DNA from: DASULK01 sp036381835
GTDB lineage: Bacteria > Actinomycetota > Actinomycetes > Mycobacteriales > Micromonosporaceae
Direction of reading: 5' to 3'
DNA length: 15,521 nt
NCBI GenBank assembly: GCA_036381835.1
Contig: DASVCA010000219.1
Span: forward strand, 1 to 15,521
Positions 1 through 8,024 of this stretch are shown here, in pieces. The notes under the pieces were generated by a model. The model was not told the DNA's origin, did not search any database, and saw only the letters and a program-made list of their open reading frames with translations. The translations under genes and the position numbers were made by a program. The number at the start of each line of letters is the position of its first letter. Within the stretch, counting starts at the first letter, position 1.

Positions 1-1
1 C

Positions 2-517
2 GGGTTGACGATCGCCGTGATCGCGGCGCTGTTCATGGTGTGGGCGTTGTCCGGCTGCGGCGCAGATGACGCGCCGCAGGCTGCGCAGGTGAGCCCGCCG
101 ACCGGGGGGCTCACCGTCCGGGACCCGTGGGTGAAGGCGGCCGATCAGGGGATGACCGCCGCGTTCGCGGTCCTGGTCAACAGTGGGCCGCGCGACGTGA
201 CCGTGGTGGGCGCCGCCTCGGACGTGTCCGAGTCGGTCGAGCTGCACGAGATGGCCATGCAGGACGGCGGCATGGTGATGCGGGAGAAGCCGGGTGGACT
301 GACGGTCCCGGCGGGGGGCGAGTATCGGCTGGAGCCGGGTGGCGATCACCTCATGCTGATGGGTCTCGACCGGCCGGTGCAGGCGGGCGATCAGATCACC
401 CTCACCCTGACGCTGAGCGACGGGACCACGGTCGAGTTCAGCGCGGTCGCCAAGCCGTTCACCGGCGCTCAGGAGAGCTACCAGCCGGGGCACGGCACCG
501 GCAGCATGGGCGATTGA
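2..517 (+). CDS. PCu(A)C copper chaperone lipoprotein, 5' end at or beyond window edge
   Basis: This is a periplasmic or membrane-anchored copper(I) chaperone of the PCuAC family, which delivers Cu to extracytoplasmic cuproproteins. The frame is open to the window edge. A TTG at 5 gives 170 aa, but that start lacks the basic n-region expected of a signal peptide, so the true start is probably upstream. Numbered from the TTG, a hydrophobic segment (2–14) leads to a lipobox LSGC with Cys18, indicating a lipoprotein. The Cu-binding signature is present: His81-x-Met83, Met85, Met90, Met92, then His115-x-Met117 and Met119 in the context PGGDHLMLMGL. The C-terminal tail adds His163 and Met168. It ends 10 bp before the Dyp-type peroxidase gene and is probably co-transcribed with it. 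Family assignment is firm; the partner cuproprotein is unknown. Confidence 0.88.
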   Translation, partial: GLTIAVIAALFMVWALSGCGADDAPQAAQVSPPTGGLTVRDPWVKAADQGMTAAFAVLVNSGPRDVTVVGAASDVSESVELHEMAMQDGGMVMREKPGGLTVPAGGEYRLEPGGDHLMLMGLDRPVQAGDQITLTLTLSDGTTVEFSAVAKPFTGAQESYQPGHGTGSMGD

Positions 518-527
518 CGGGCGCGCC

Positions 528-1739
528 ATGACCGGAGGGTTTTCCGAGGTCAGCCGTCGACGGCTGCTCACCGGCGGCGCGCTCGTCGCCGGTGCCGCGC
601 TGGCCGGCGCGGCGGTCGGTGCCGCCGCCACGGCACCCGATGACCGTTCGGCGGTGCCCGCAGCCGATCTCGGCGGAGAGTTCGAACCGTTCATCGGCGC
701 ACATCAGGCCGGGATCGTGACGGTCGCGCAGGCGCACGCCGCGTTCGTGGCGTTCGACCTGCGCGACGGCGTGGACCGGGCCGCGTTGGCCCGGCTGATG
801 CGGCTGTGGACCGACGACGCGGCCCGGTTGACGCGGGGAGAGGCGGCGTTGGCCGACACCGAGCCGGAGCTCGCCGCCGTGCCCGCCCGGCTGACCGTCA
901 CCTTCGGGTTCGGCCCGGGAGTCTTCCGCGCCGCCGGCCTGGAGCATCTGCGTCCGCCCGCGGTCGCCGCACTGCCGCCGTTTCCGATCGACCGACTGGA
1001 GCGCGCCTGGTCGGACGGGGACCTGTTGGTGCAGATCTGCGCCGACGACCCGCTGACCGTCAGCCACGCCCAGCGGATGCTGGTCAAGGATGCCCGACCG
1101 TTCTGCTCGGTCCGTTGGGTGCAGTCGGGGTTCCTCGACCGGCGCGGTGTGCGGGCGGTCGGCGAGACGCCACGGAACCTGTTCGGCCAGGTCGATGGCA
1201 CCGTCAATCCGAGCCCGGACGTGTTCGATCAGGCGGTCTGGGTCTCCGAAGGGCCGGACTGGCTGCGCGGCGGTACCACGGTGGTGATCCGGCGCATCCG
1301 GCTCGATCTCGAGGGCTGGGATCTGCTCGGCCGCGCGGAACGCGAGCTCGTCATCGGACGGCGGCTCGACAACGGCGCGCCGTTGACCGGCCGCAAGGAG
1401 CATGATCCGCCGGACTTCACGGCGACCGACGAGCACGGCCTGCCGGTCATCCCCGAGTTCGCGCACATCCGGCGGGCGCATGTCGGCGATGAGCGGTTGC
1501 GGATCCTGCGCCGGTCGTACAACTACGACCTGCCACCGGCGGCGGACGGCACAGCCGATGCCGGATTGATCTTCGTCTCGTACCAGGCCGACGTCGAGCG
1601 GCAGTTCCTGCCCATCCAGCGTCGGCTCGCCGAGCTGGACATGCTCAACCGGTGGACCACCCCGATCGGGTCGGCCGTGTTCGCCGTCCCACCGGGCTGC
1701 GCCCCGGACGGTTGGATCGGGGATCGTCTGCTGGGCTGA
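528..1739 (+). CDS. Tat-exported Dyp-type haem peroxidase (EfeB/DtpA-like)
   Basis: This is a 403-aa dye-decolourising-type peroxidase that uses haem b and H2O2, exported folded by the Tat system. The N-terminus has a twin-arginine motif (S9-R10-R11-R12-L-L) followed by an Ala-rich hydrophobic stretch (14–35). The family GxxDG motif is GQVDG (220–224), with Asp223 as the distal acid. His313 in AHIR is the probable proximal haem ligand and Arg328/329 the probable distal arginine, aligned by analogy with E. coli EfeB. Length fits secreted A-type members. The ATG at 528 is the only start that keeps the Tat motif; a ribosome binding site is not obvious, so translation may be coupled to the PCuAC gene 10 bp upstream. 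In Streptomyces a related secreted peroxidase (DtpA) sits with Sco/PCuAC copper-trafficking genes, which suggests a role in copper/haem homeostasis. An EfeB-type role in iron uptake is the alternative. Confidence 0.92.
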   Translation: MTGGFSEVSRRRLLTGGALVAGAALAGAAVGAAATAPDDRSAVPAADLGGEFEPFIGAHQAGIVTVAQAHAAFVAFDLRDGVDRAALARLMRLWTDDAARLTRGEAALADTEPELAAVPARLTVTFGFGPGVFRAAGLEHLRPPAVAALPPFPIDRLERAWSDGDLLVQICADDPLTVSHAQRMLVKDARPFCSVRWVQSGFLDRRGVRAVGETPRNLFGQVDGTVNPSPDVFDQAVWVSEGPDWLRGGTTVVIRRIRLDLEGWDLLGRAERELVIGRRLDNGAPLTGRKEHDPPDFTATDEHGLPVIPEFAHIRRAHVGDERLRILRRSYNYDLPPAADGTADAGLIFVSYQADVERQFLPIQRRLAELDMLNRWTTPIGSAVFAVPPGCAPDGWIGDRLLG

Positions 1740-1847
1740 GCGGATCGACCGCCGGCGGCCGTACGCTGAGTTCGACAGGTTCCTTCGTTCGCCGGCGAAT
1801 CCGTCTCCGCAGCCGTATGCAAGCCGCCGATCTGGCAGGCTGATGCT

Positions 1848-2687
1848 GTGCTGACCGTGCCGGTGCGCCAGGTGAAGGAGAGCGAACGCGGTGCGGTGGA
1901 GCGGTTGCTCGACCGCGATCCGTTCGGAGCGGCGCATGTCGCCGAACGGGTGGCTGCCCGGGGCCTGTCCTGGTGGCGGGCGCAGGGCCGCGTCCTCGGC
2001 TACGGGACCCGCCCGAGTCTGGAGTCGGTGTGCTGGGTCGGCGGGCACCTCACCCCGGTGCTGGCCACCGCACCCGCGATCGCGGCCTTCGCCGAACGGC
2101 TCGCCGCCGAGCCGCGCCAGTGCTCCTCCATCGTCGGCCGCGCCGAGCAGGTGCTGGATCTGTGGGAGCGGCTCGCCCCGCACTGGGGTCCGGCCCGTGA
2201 GGTGCGTCCCAACCAGCCCCTGCTGGCCACGGCCGAACCGGCACCGGTCACCCCCGATCCACACGTGCGCCTGGTCCGGGACCACGAGGTGGATCTGCTC
2301 TTCCCCGCGTCTGTGCACATGTACACCGAGGAGGTGGGGGTTTCACCGCTCACCGGGGACGGCGGCTGGGGGTACTGGCAGCGCGTGGCCGAGCTGGTGC
2401 GCTCCCGGCGGGCGTACGCCCGGTTCATCGACGGCCAAGTGGTCTTCAAAGCCGAACTGGCGGTGGTCACCCGCCACACCGCCCAGGTCCAAGGGGTCTG
2501 GGTGGCGCCCGATTGGCGGGGGCGGGGCCTGGCGACACCGGCGATGGCCGCGGTGGTGCGCGATGCGCTGGCGCGGGTGGCCCCCACGGTCAGCCTGTAC
2601 GTCAACGACTACAACGTACCGGCCCGCCGAGTGTATGAGCGCTGCGGATTCCACCCCGAGGGCACCTACGCCACCGTGCTCTTCTGA
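1848..2687 (+). CDS. GNAT-family N-acetyltransferase with DUF4081-like N-terminal half
   Basis: This 279-aa protein has two halves. The C-terminal half (about 140–279) is a GNAT acetyltransferase: motif A reads VWVAPDWRGRGLATPAMAAV, with the acetyl-CoA pyrophosphate loop RGRGLA at 224–229. The following YVNDYNVPARRVYERCGF segment (251–268) is the usual motif B end. The N-terminal half (1–135) resembles the DUF4081 region found fused to GNAT domains in actinobacteria. The start is GTG at 1848 with no Shine–Dalgarno sequence. A CAGGCT hexamer ends 6 nt before it, a weak match to a leaderless promoter. A homologous gene follows ispG in mycobacteria (Rv2867c region), so this may be a conserved neighbour of the upstream isoprenoid genes. 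Substrate is unknown. Confidence 0.88.
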   Translation: MLTVPVRQVKESERGAVERLLDRDPFGAAHVAERVAARGLSWWRAQGRVLGYGTRPSLESVCWVGGHLTPVLATAPAIAAFAERLAAEPRQCSSIVGRAEQVLDLWERLAPHWGPAREVRPNQPLLATAEPAPVTPDPHVRLVRDHEVDLLFPASVHMYTEEVGVSPLTGDGGWGYWQRVAELVRSRRAYARFIDGQVVFKAELAVVTRHTAQVQGVWVAPDWRGRGLATPAMAAVVRDALARVAPTVSLYVNDYNVPARRVYERCGFHPEGTYATVLF

Positions 2688-2837
2688 GGCGGCGGCTACG
2701 CGGATGCGGTCAGTGGCGTTCGCCATATCACGACTTCAGCCGGGTCGGGCGAGGATTATCCTGACCCCCGCGTCAGATCCCGGCGCGGTTTCCCCTCGGC
2801 CGCCACCGGCGAGGGCTCACGGAAGGGTTCGCGAGCC
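2688..2837 (+). promoter_or_regulatory. Promoter-like intergenic region before the thiolase gene
   Basis: In this 150-bp gap, TATCCT at 2757–2762 fits an actinobacterial -10 element. It lies in an odd-centred palindrome, AGGAT-T-ATCCT (2752–2762). GGGTC and GACCC flank that palindrome, separated from it by 5 nt on the left and 0 on the right. No convincing -35 is visible. GGAAGG at 2821–2826 is the ribosome binding site for the ATG at 2838. The palindrome over the -10 could be an operator; this is inferred from layout only. Confidence 0.35.
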
Positions 2838-4040
<1,203 letters not shown>

Positions 4041-4074
4041 GACGGGCGGCGACACGCAGACGTACCGCCGTCGA

Positions 4075-4080
4075 TAGACT
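4075..4080 (+). promoter_or_regulatory. -10 element TAGACT upstream of the relic and GGDEF–EAL gene
   Basis: TAGACT matches the actinobacterial housekeeping -10 consensus. Transcription from here would begin near 4087, giving a leader of about 43 nt before the ATG at 4130. No good -35 is seen at the usual spacing. This is the only promoter-like element between the thiolase stop and the next reading frames. Confidence 0.4.
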
Positions 4081-4129
4081 CATCGCACCCGGCCGCCGCG
4101 CCGGCAGCAGCGGACGAAGAGACGGTGCG

Positions 4130-4207
4130 ATGATGGAGTTGCCGACCAATCTTCCGACGGAGATCGATCTCAGCCGGCCCAGTGCTGCCCGAGTCTACGA
4201 CTACTAG
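4130..4207 (+). pseudogene. N-terminal relic of a DUF574/Methyltransf_19 SAM methyltransferase, or a leader peptide
   Basis: This is a 25-codon reading frame from ATG at 4130 (a second ATG follows at 4133) to TAG at 4205–4207. The peptide ends in TEIDLSRPSAARVYDY. That matches, from memory, the conserved opening of actinobacterial DUF574 (Methyltransf_19) methyltransferases, where this string is normally followed by (Y/L)LGG-x-(H/D)NF and about 240 further residues. Here it stops at the point where LGG should begin, and I find no continuation in another frame downstream. The TAG is 2 nt before the ATG of the GGDEF–EAL gene, which has no ribosome binding site of its own, so the remnant may now serve as a translational coupler. 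An unrelated short leader peptide cannot be excluded. Confidence 0.5.
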
Positions 4208-4209
4208 CC

Positions 4210-6393
4210 ATGGTGTCGTCCACGTCGGGATCCGCCGACGAGCGACTCGATCAGGCCGGGGCGCAGCGGTATGCCAGAGCCTGGGCGCGCGCGGTGGCGC
4301 GACTCGGGTTCCTGCCGGTGAGTCGCGCGGAGGCGGAGCGACTGCTGCTCACCCAAACGGTGGCGTTGGCCGATGCGGTGTTGGCTGAGCCGTTCACCGC
4401 CGAGCCCGGCCACCAGGTCGGTCAGGCTCTGGTGGCGGCGCATCTGACCGATCCCGCGATCCTCGATTGGTCGGTACGTGCGCTGCACCGGGAGTTCCTG
4501 CCGTCGGTACTGCCGCAGGCGCCCCCGACGGCCGTGCCGCGGGTGGCCGAGCTGCAGGGCGCATTGGCGGCCGGGTTCGCGCGGGCGCTGCGTGACCAGA
4601 CCCTGATCCAGCAGGATCGGATCAGCCGTTCCGCCTGGGCGGCTCGGGACCTGGCGGAGCAGGCACTGCGCGACAGCGAGGCCCGGTTTCGAGCGATCTT
4701 CGCCGGCGCGGCGATCGGCATCGGCATCGTCGATCTCGACGGCCGGATGATCGACGCGAATCGGGCATTCGCCGAGATTCTCGGCTACTCGCCGGCCGAG
4801 GTGCGGCGGCTGAACGTGGCGGAACTGTTCGAGGACCCGACCGGAATGTGCGAGTTGCACGCCGAGCTGGTCCAGGGCCTGCGCGACGGGGTGCGCTTGA
4901 CGCGGCCCTGCCGCCGTAAGGACGGCACCGCGATCTGGGCCGACCTGTCGATGTCGCTGATTCGTCACGACGACGGCCGACCGCGGTTCACCACGATCAT
5001 GGTGCAGGACATCACCGACCGGCACGAGTTGCAGGAGCGACTGCGCTTCCAGGCGCTGCACGACCCGCTGACCGGGCTGCCGAACCGGACCCACTTCTAC
5101 GAGCGGCTCAAAGAGACGTTCGACGCCGCGGCACCCGGGCGCAGGGTGGCCGTCTGCTTCCTGGACCTGGATGGATTCAAGGAGATCAACTACCGGTACG
5201 GCCACGCGGTCGGCGATCGTCTTCTCGACGTGATCGGCCGCCGGCTGGTCGATCGGGTGTCCGATCGCGGGCATCTGGTGGCGCGCATGGGCGGCGACTC
5301 GTTCGTGATGCTGATCGCCGACAGCCCCAGCGAGTCCGAGGCGGTCGCGCTCGCGCAGGAGATGCTCAGCGTGGTCGCGCAGCCGGTTCGGATCGACGAT
5401 TACCAGATCTCGATCACCGCAAGCGTCGGCGTGGTGGTGCGTCCGACCGCGGAGAGCGACCCGGCGGACGTGATGAAGGCCGCGGACACCACCGTCTCCT
5501 GGGCCAAGGCGGACGGGCGGGGGCGATGGGCCGTGTACGACCCGGTCCGCAACGCCGAGGAGAAGACCCGCCTCGAACTGACCGCGGCCCTGCCGCTCGG
5601 GCTCGATCGAGACGAGTTTGTGATCGACTACCAGCCGATCGTGTCGTTGGCGGACGGGCAGGTGCAGGCCGTCGAGGCGCTGGTGCGCTGGCAGCACCCG
5701 TTGCTGGGCCGACTCGCGCCGAATCACTTCATCGATCTGGCCGAGAAGTCCGGCATCATCGTGCAGCTCGGTCGCTGGGTGTTGCGTCGAGCCTGCGCCG
5801 ACGCCAGCCGCTGGCACCGCGACTACCCGGATCGCCGTCTGATGGTCAGCGTCAATCTCTCCGTACGGCAGGTGCAGGAGCCCGGTCTCGCCGCGGAGGT
5901 GGCGGACGCGCTGGCGCAGAGCGGTCTGCCCGCCGACCTGCTTCAGCTGGAGCTGACCGAGAGCGCGGTCATGGCCACCAGCGGGGAGCCGCTGCGCGTG
6001 CTCAGCGAGCTGGCCGAGCTGGGGGTGCGGCTGGCGGTAGACGATTTCGGCACCGGGTACTCGAATCTGGCCTACCTGCGTCACCTGCCCGTACACACGC
6101 TCAAACTGGCCGGTCCGTTCGTCGCGGGGATCCGGTCGGACGGGCCGACGTCCTGCGTTGACGAGCAGATCGTCGACGCCCTGGTACGACTGGCGCATGC
6201 GCTCGGTCTGTGCGTGACGGCCGAAGCGGTGGAGCGGGCCGAGCAGGCCGACCGCCTTCGGGCGCTGGGCTGCGACACCGGGCAGGGCAGGTACTTCTCG
6301 CCGCCGGTCGAGCGGGAGCGGATCCCCGCACTGCTGGACGGGACGACTGTGCCCGGCGGTGCGGTCCAGCGCGGAGCAGCCGCGATAGGCTGA
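4210..6393 (+). CDS. PAS–GGDEF–EAL c-di-GMP protein with degenerate GGDEF site
   Basis: This is a 727-aa cytosolic signalling protein with no membrane segment. The layout is a helical N-terminal domain (about 15–130), a short coiled coil (130–157), PAS (about 158–270), GGDEF (about 280–445) and EAL (about 455–710). In the GGDEF domain, Asp319, Asn327 and Asp336 of the metal/GTP site remain, but the signature is GGDSF (361–365) instead of GG(D/E)EF. The usual IND is INY (Tyr328), and no RxxD inhibitory site is in register. The EAL residues look complete: E489-A-L, Asn549, Glu581 of ELTES, Asp611-Asp612 of DDFGTGYS, Lys632, Glu672 and Gln692. It therefore probably hydrolyses c-di-GMP and may use the GGDEF domain as a GTP sensor. 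The ATG at 4210 is the first start in its frame, has no Shine–Dalgarno sequence, and lies 2 nt after the relic's stop. Confidence 0.93.
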   Translation: MVSSTSGSADERLDQAGAQRYARAWARAVARLGFLPVSRAEAERLLLTQTVALADAVLAEPFTAEPGHQVGQALVAAHLTDPAILDWSVRALHREFLPSVLPQAPPTAVPRVAELQGALAAGFARALRDQTLIQQDRISRSAWAARDLAEQALRDSEARFRAIFAGAAIGIGIVDLDGRMIDANRAFAEILGYSPAEVRRLNVAELFEDPTGMCELHAELVQGLRDGVRLTRPCRRKDGTAIWADLSMSLIRHDDGRPRFTTIMVQDITDRHELQERLRFQALHDPLTGLPNRTHFYERLKETFDAAAPGRRVAVCFLDLDGFKEINYRYGHAVGDRLLDVIGRRLVDRVSDRGHLVARMGGDSFVMLIADSPSESEAVALAQEMLSVVAQPVRIDDYQISITASVGVVVRPTAESDPADVMKAADTTVSWAKADGRGRWAVYDPVRNAEEKTRLELTAALPLGLDRDEFVIDYQPIVSLADGQVQAVEALVRWQHPLLGRLAPNHFIDLAEKSGIIVQLGRWVLRRACADASRWHRDYPDRRLMVSVNLSVRQVQEPGLAAEVADALAQSGLPADLLQLELTESAVMATSGEPLRVLSELAELGVRLAVDDFGTGYSNLAYLRHLPVHTLKLAGPFVAGIRSDGPTSCVDEQIVDALVRLAHALGLCVTAEAVERAEQADRLRALGCDTGQGRYFSPPVERERIPALLDGTTVPGGAVQRGAAAIG
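6386..6391 (+). promoter_or_regulatory. map: TAGGCT -10 element positioned for a leaderless map transcript
   Basis: TAGGCT overlaps the last codons of the upstream gene and ends 7 nt before the ATG at 6399. This is the spacing at which RNA polymerase would start at or next to the A of the start codon. The GAGGGG at 6392–6397 is too close to the ATG (1 nt) to be a normal ribosome binding site, which favours a leaderless reading. Confidence 0.4.
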
Positions 6394-6398
6394 GGGGC

Positions 6399-7256
6399 AT
6401 GACCACCCGTGCTCCCTTGACGCCCGGCACCGTCTCGCCGTGGCGGCAGGTGCCTCCGCACATCCGGCGCCCGGAGTACGTGGGCAAGAAGCGGCCCAAG
6501 GAGTGGCGCGGCTCACATGTTCAGACGCCGGAGACGATCGAGAAGATGCGGGTCGCCGGACGGATCGCCGCGCAGGCGCTGCAGGCCGCCGCCGAGTACT
6601 GCAAGCCGGGCGTGACCACGGACGAGATCGACCGGGTGGTGCACGAATTCCTCATCGACCACGGCGCCTATCCGTCCACGCTCGGCTACAAGGGCTTCCC
6701 CAAGTCCTGCTGCACCAGCCTCAACGAGGTGATCTGCCACGGCATCCCGGACTCGACGGTGCTGCAGGACGGTGACATCATCAACGTCGATGTCACCGCC
6801 TACATCGAGGGCGTACACGGTGACACCGACGCCACCTTCTGTGTGGGTGACGTCTCGCCGGAGGCGCGGCTGCTCGTCGAGCGCACCCACGAGGCCATGA
6901 TGCGTGGCATCCGGGCGATCGCGCCGGGGCGGCAGATCAACGTCATCGGTCGAGTGATCGAGTCGTACGCCAAGCGGTTCGGCTACGGCGTGGTCCGAGA
7001 CTTCACCGGGCACGGCATCGGGGAGGCGTTCCACAGCGGGCTCTACGTGCCCCACTACGACAACCCCCGCGCCGACCTGGTCATGGAGCCGGGGATGACC
7101 TTCACGGTCGAGCCGATGATCACGCTCGGTACGCACGAGTACGAGGTGTGGGAAGACGGCTGGACGGTGGTGACGAAGGACCGCCGGTGGACGGCGCAGT
7201 TCGAGCACACGGTCGTGGTGACCGAGGACGGCTACGAGATCCTGACGCTGCCATGA
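6399..7256 (+). CDS. map: Type I methionine aminopeptidase (MetAP1c-like)
   Basis: This 285-aa cytosolic enzyme removes the initiator methionine from nascent proteins. The five dinuclear-metal ligands are Asp131, Asp142, His205, Glu238 and Glu269; His114 and His212 are the substrate-contact histidines and Cys105 lines the pocket. The numbering and length coincide with what I recall for M. tuberculosis MetAP1c (Rv2861c). The N-terminal extension of about 40 residues is Pro-rich (PLTP, SPWRQVPP), as in that class, where it is proposed to contact the ribosome. The start at ATG 6399 is chosen because the extension begins with the conserved pattern M-x-x-R-x-x-L-x-P-G. It lies 5 nt after the GGDEF–EAL stop. 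Its stop overlaps the next ATG (ATGA), so the transporter downstream is co-translated. Confidence 0.97.
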   Translation: MTTRAPLTPGTVSPWRQVPPHIRRPEYVGKKRPKEWRGSHVQTPETIEKMRVAGRIAAQALQAAAEYCKPGVTTDEIDRVVHEFLIDHGAYPSTLGYKGFPKSCCTSLNEVICHGIPDSTVLQDGDIINVDVTAYIEGVHGDTDATFCVGDVSPEARLLVERTHEAMMRGIRAIAPGRQINVIGRVIESYAKRFGYGVVRDFTGHGIGEAFHSGLYVPHYDNPRADLVMEPGMTFTVEPMITLGTHEYEVWEDGWTVVTKDRRWTAQFEHTVVVTEDGYEILTLP

Positions 7257-8014
7257 CTTTCGAGCCGACCATCAGCCCCGCCGGGACGGGCGACGAGTCC
7301 GACGAGACGCCGGCCGCGCTGCGCAGTGACCACCACGCCGACGTATCGGGTGGATGGCTGCGCCCGGCGGTGTTCGGTGCCATGGACGGCCTGGTCACCA
7401 ACATCGCGCTGATCGCCGGTGTCGGCGGCGGCGGCGTGTCGCCCGACAACATCGTGCTGACCGGGGTTGCCGGGCTGGTGGCCGGCGCGATCTCGATGGG
7501 ACTTGGTGAATACACCAGCGTCCGTTCGCAGAACGAGCAGGTTGCCGCCGAGGTGGCCAAGGAACGCCGCGAGTTGGAACGCAATCCGGAGGTCGAGGCA
7601 CAGGAACTGGCGGAGCTGTGGGTGCGGCGCGGACTGCCCCGCGAACTTGCGGAGCAGTTGACCGCCGCGCTGCGCAACAACCCCGAAGAGACGCTGCGCA
7701 TGCACGTCCGAGAGGAGTTGGGGGTCGACCCGGATGAGCAGCCCAGCCCCTGGGCCGCGGCCATCTCCTCGTTCGGTTTCTTCTCGGTCGGGGCGCTGGT
7801 GCCGCTGCTGACCTATCTGCTCGGGTTCACCAGCTTGTGGCTCGCGCTTTCCGTGGGTGGTCTCGGCCTGTTCATCACCGGTGCGATCGTCGCCCGTTTC
7901 ACCAACCGCCCATGGTGGATGAGCGGCCTCAGACAACTGTTGCTCGGCGCCGCCGCCGCGGCGGCGACCTACGTCATCGGCGTCATGATCGGGGTCCAGG
8001 GCGGGCTCGGCTAG
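7253..8014 (+). CDS. VIT1/CCC1-family iron/manganese transporter
   Basis: This 253-aa membrane protein belongs to the VIT1/CCC1 family, which moves Fe2+ or Mn2+ out of the cytosol. Five hydrophobic segments are visible at about 38–57, 66–86, 167–190, 193–215 and 228–248. The family signatures are MDGLVTNIALIAGV (44–57) and SMGLGEYTSVRSQ (81–93). Between TM2 and TM3 lies the charged cytosolic region rich in Glu (KERRELERNPEVEAQEL, 103–119), which binds metal in characterised members. The ATG at 7253 overlaps the map stop by 4 nt, so translation is coupled. It ends 10 bp from the convergent nucleotidyltransferase gene, with no room for a separate terminator. It lacks an N-terminal ferritin-like domain, although a ferritin-like gene lies about 1.3 kb away on the other strand. 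Confidence 0.92.
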   Translation: MTFEPTISPAGTGDESDETPAALRSDHHADVSGGWLRPAVFGAMDGLVTNIALIAGVGGGGVSPDNIVLTGVAGLVAGAISMGLGEYTSVRSQNEQVAAEVAKERRELERNPEVEAQELAELWVRRGLPRELAEQLTAALRNNPEETLRMHVREELGVDPDEQPSPWAAAISSFGFFSVGALVPLLTYLLGFTSLWLALSVGGLGLFITGAIVARFTNRPWWMSGLRQLLLGAAAAAATYVIGVMIGVQGGLG

Positions 8015-8024
8015 GTCGCGCCCC

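Noticed and set aside
1788..1799. Perfect 12-bp palindrome TTCGCCGGCGAA between the Dyp and GNAT genes
   Set aside because: Several 12-bp palindromes are expected by chance in a GC-rich 15-kb window, and its position fits neither a clear promoter nor a terminator.
459..2318. Open reading frame of 619 codons opposite the Dyp peroxidase and GNAT genes
   Set aside because: It spans two convincing plus-strand genes and an intergenic gap, and its translation resembles no family.
4204..6516. Open reading frame of 770 codons opposite the GGDEF–EAL gene
   Set aside because: It is an antisense artefact of high GC with no domain, while the plus-strand protein has clear PAS, GGDEF and EAL motifs.
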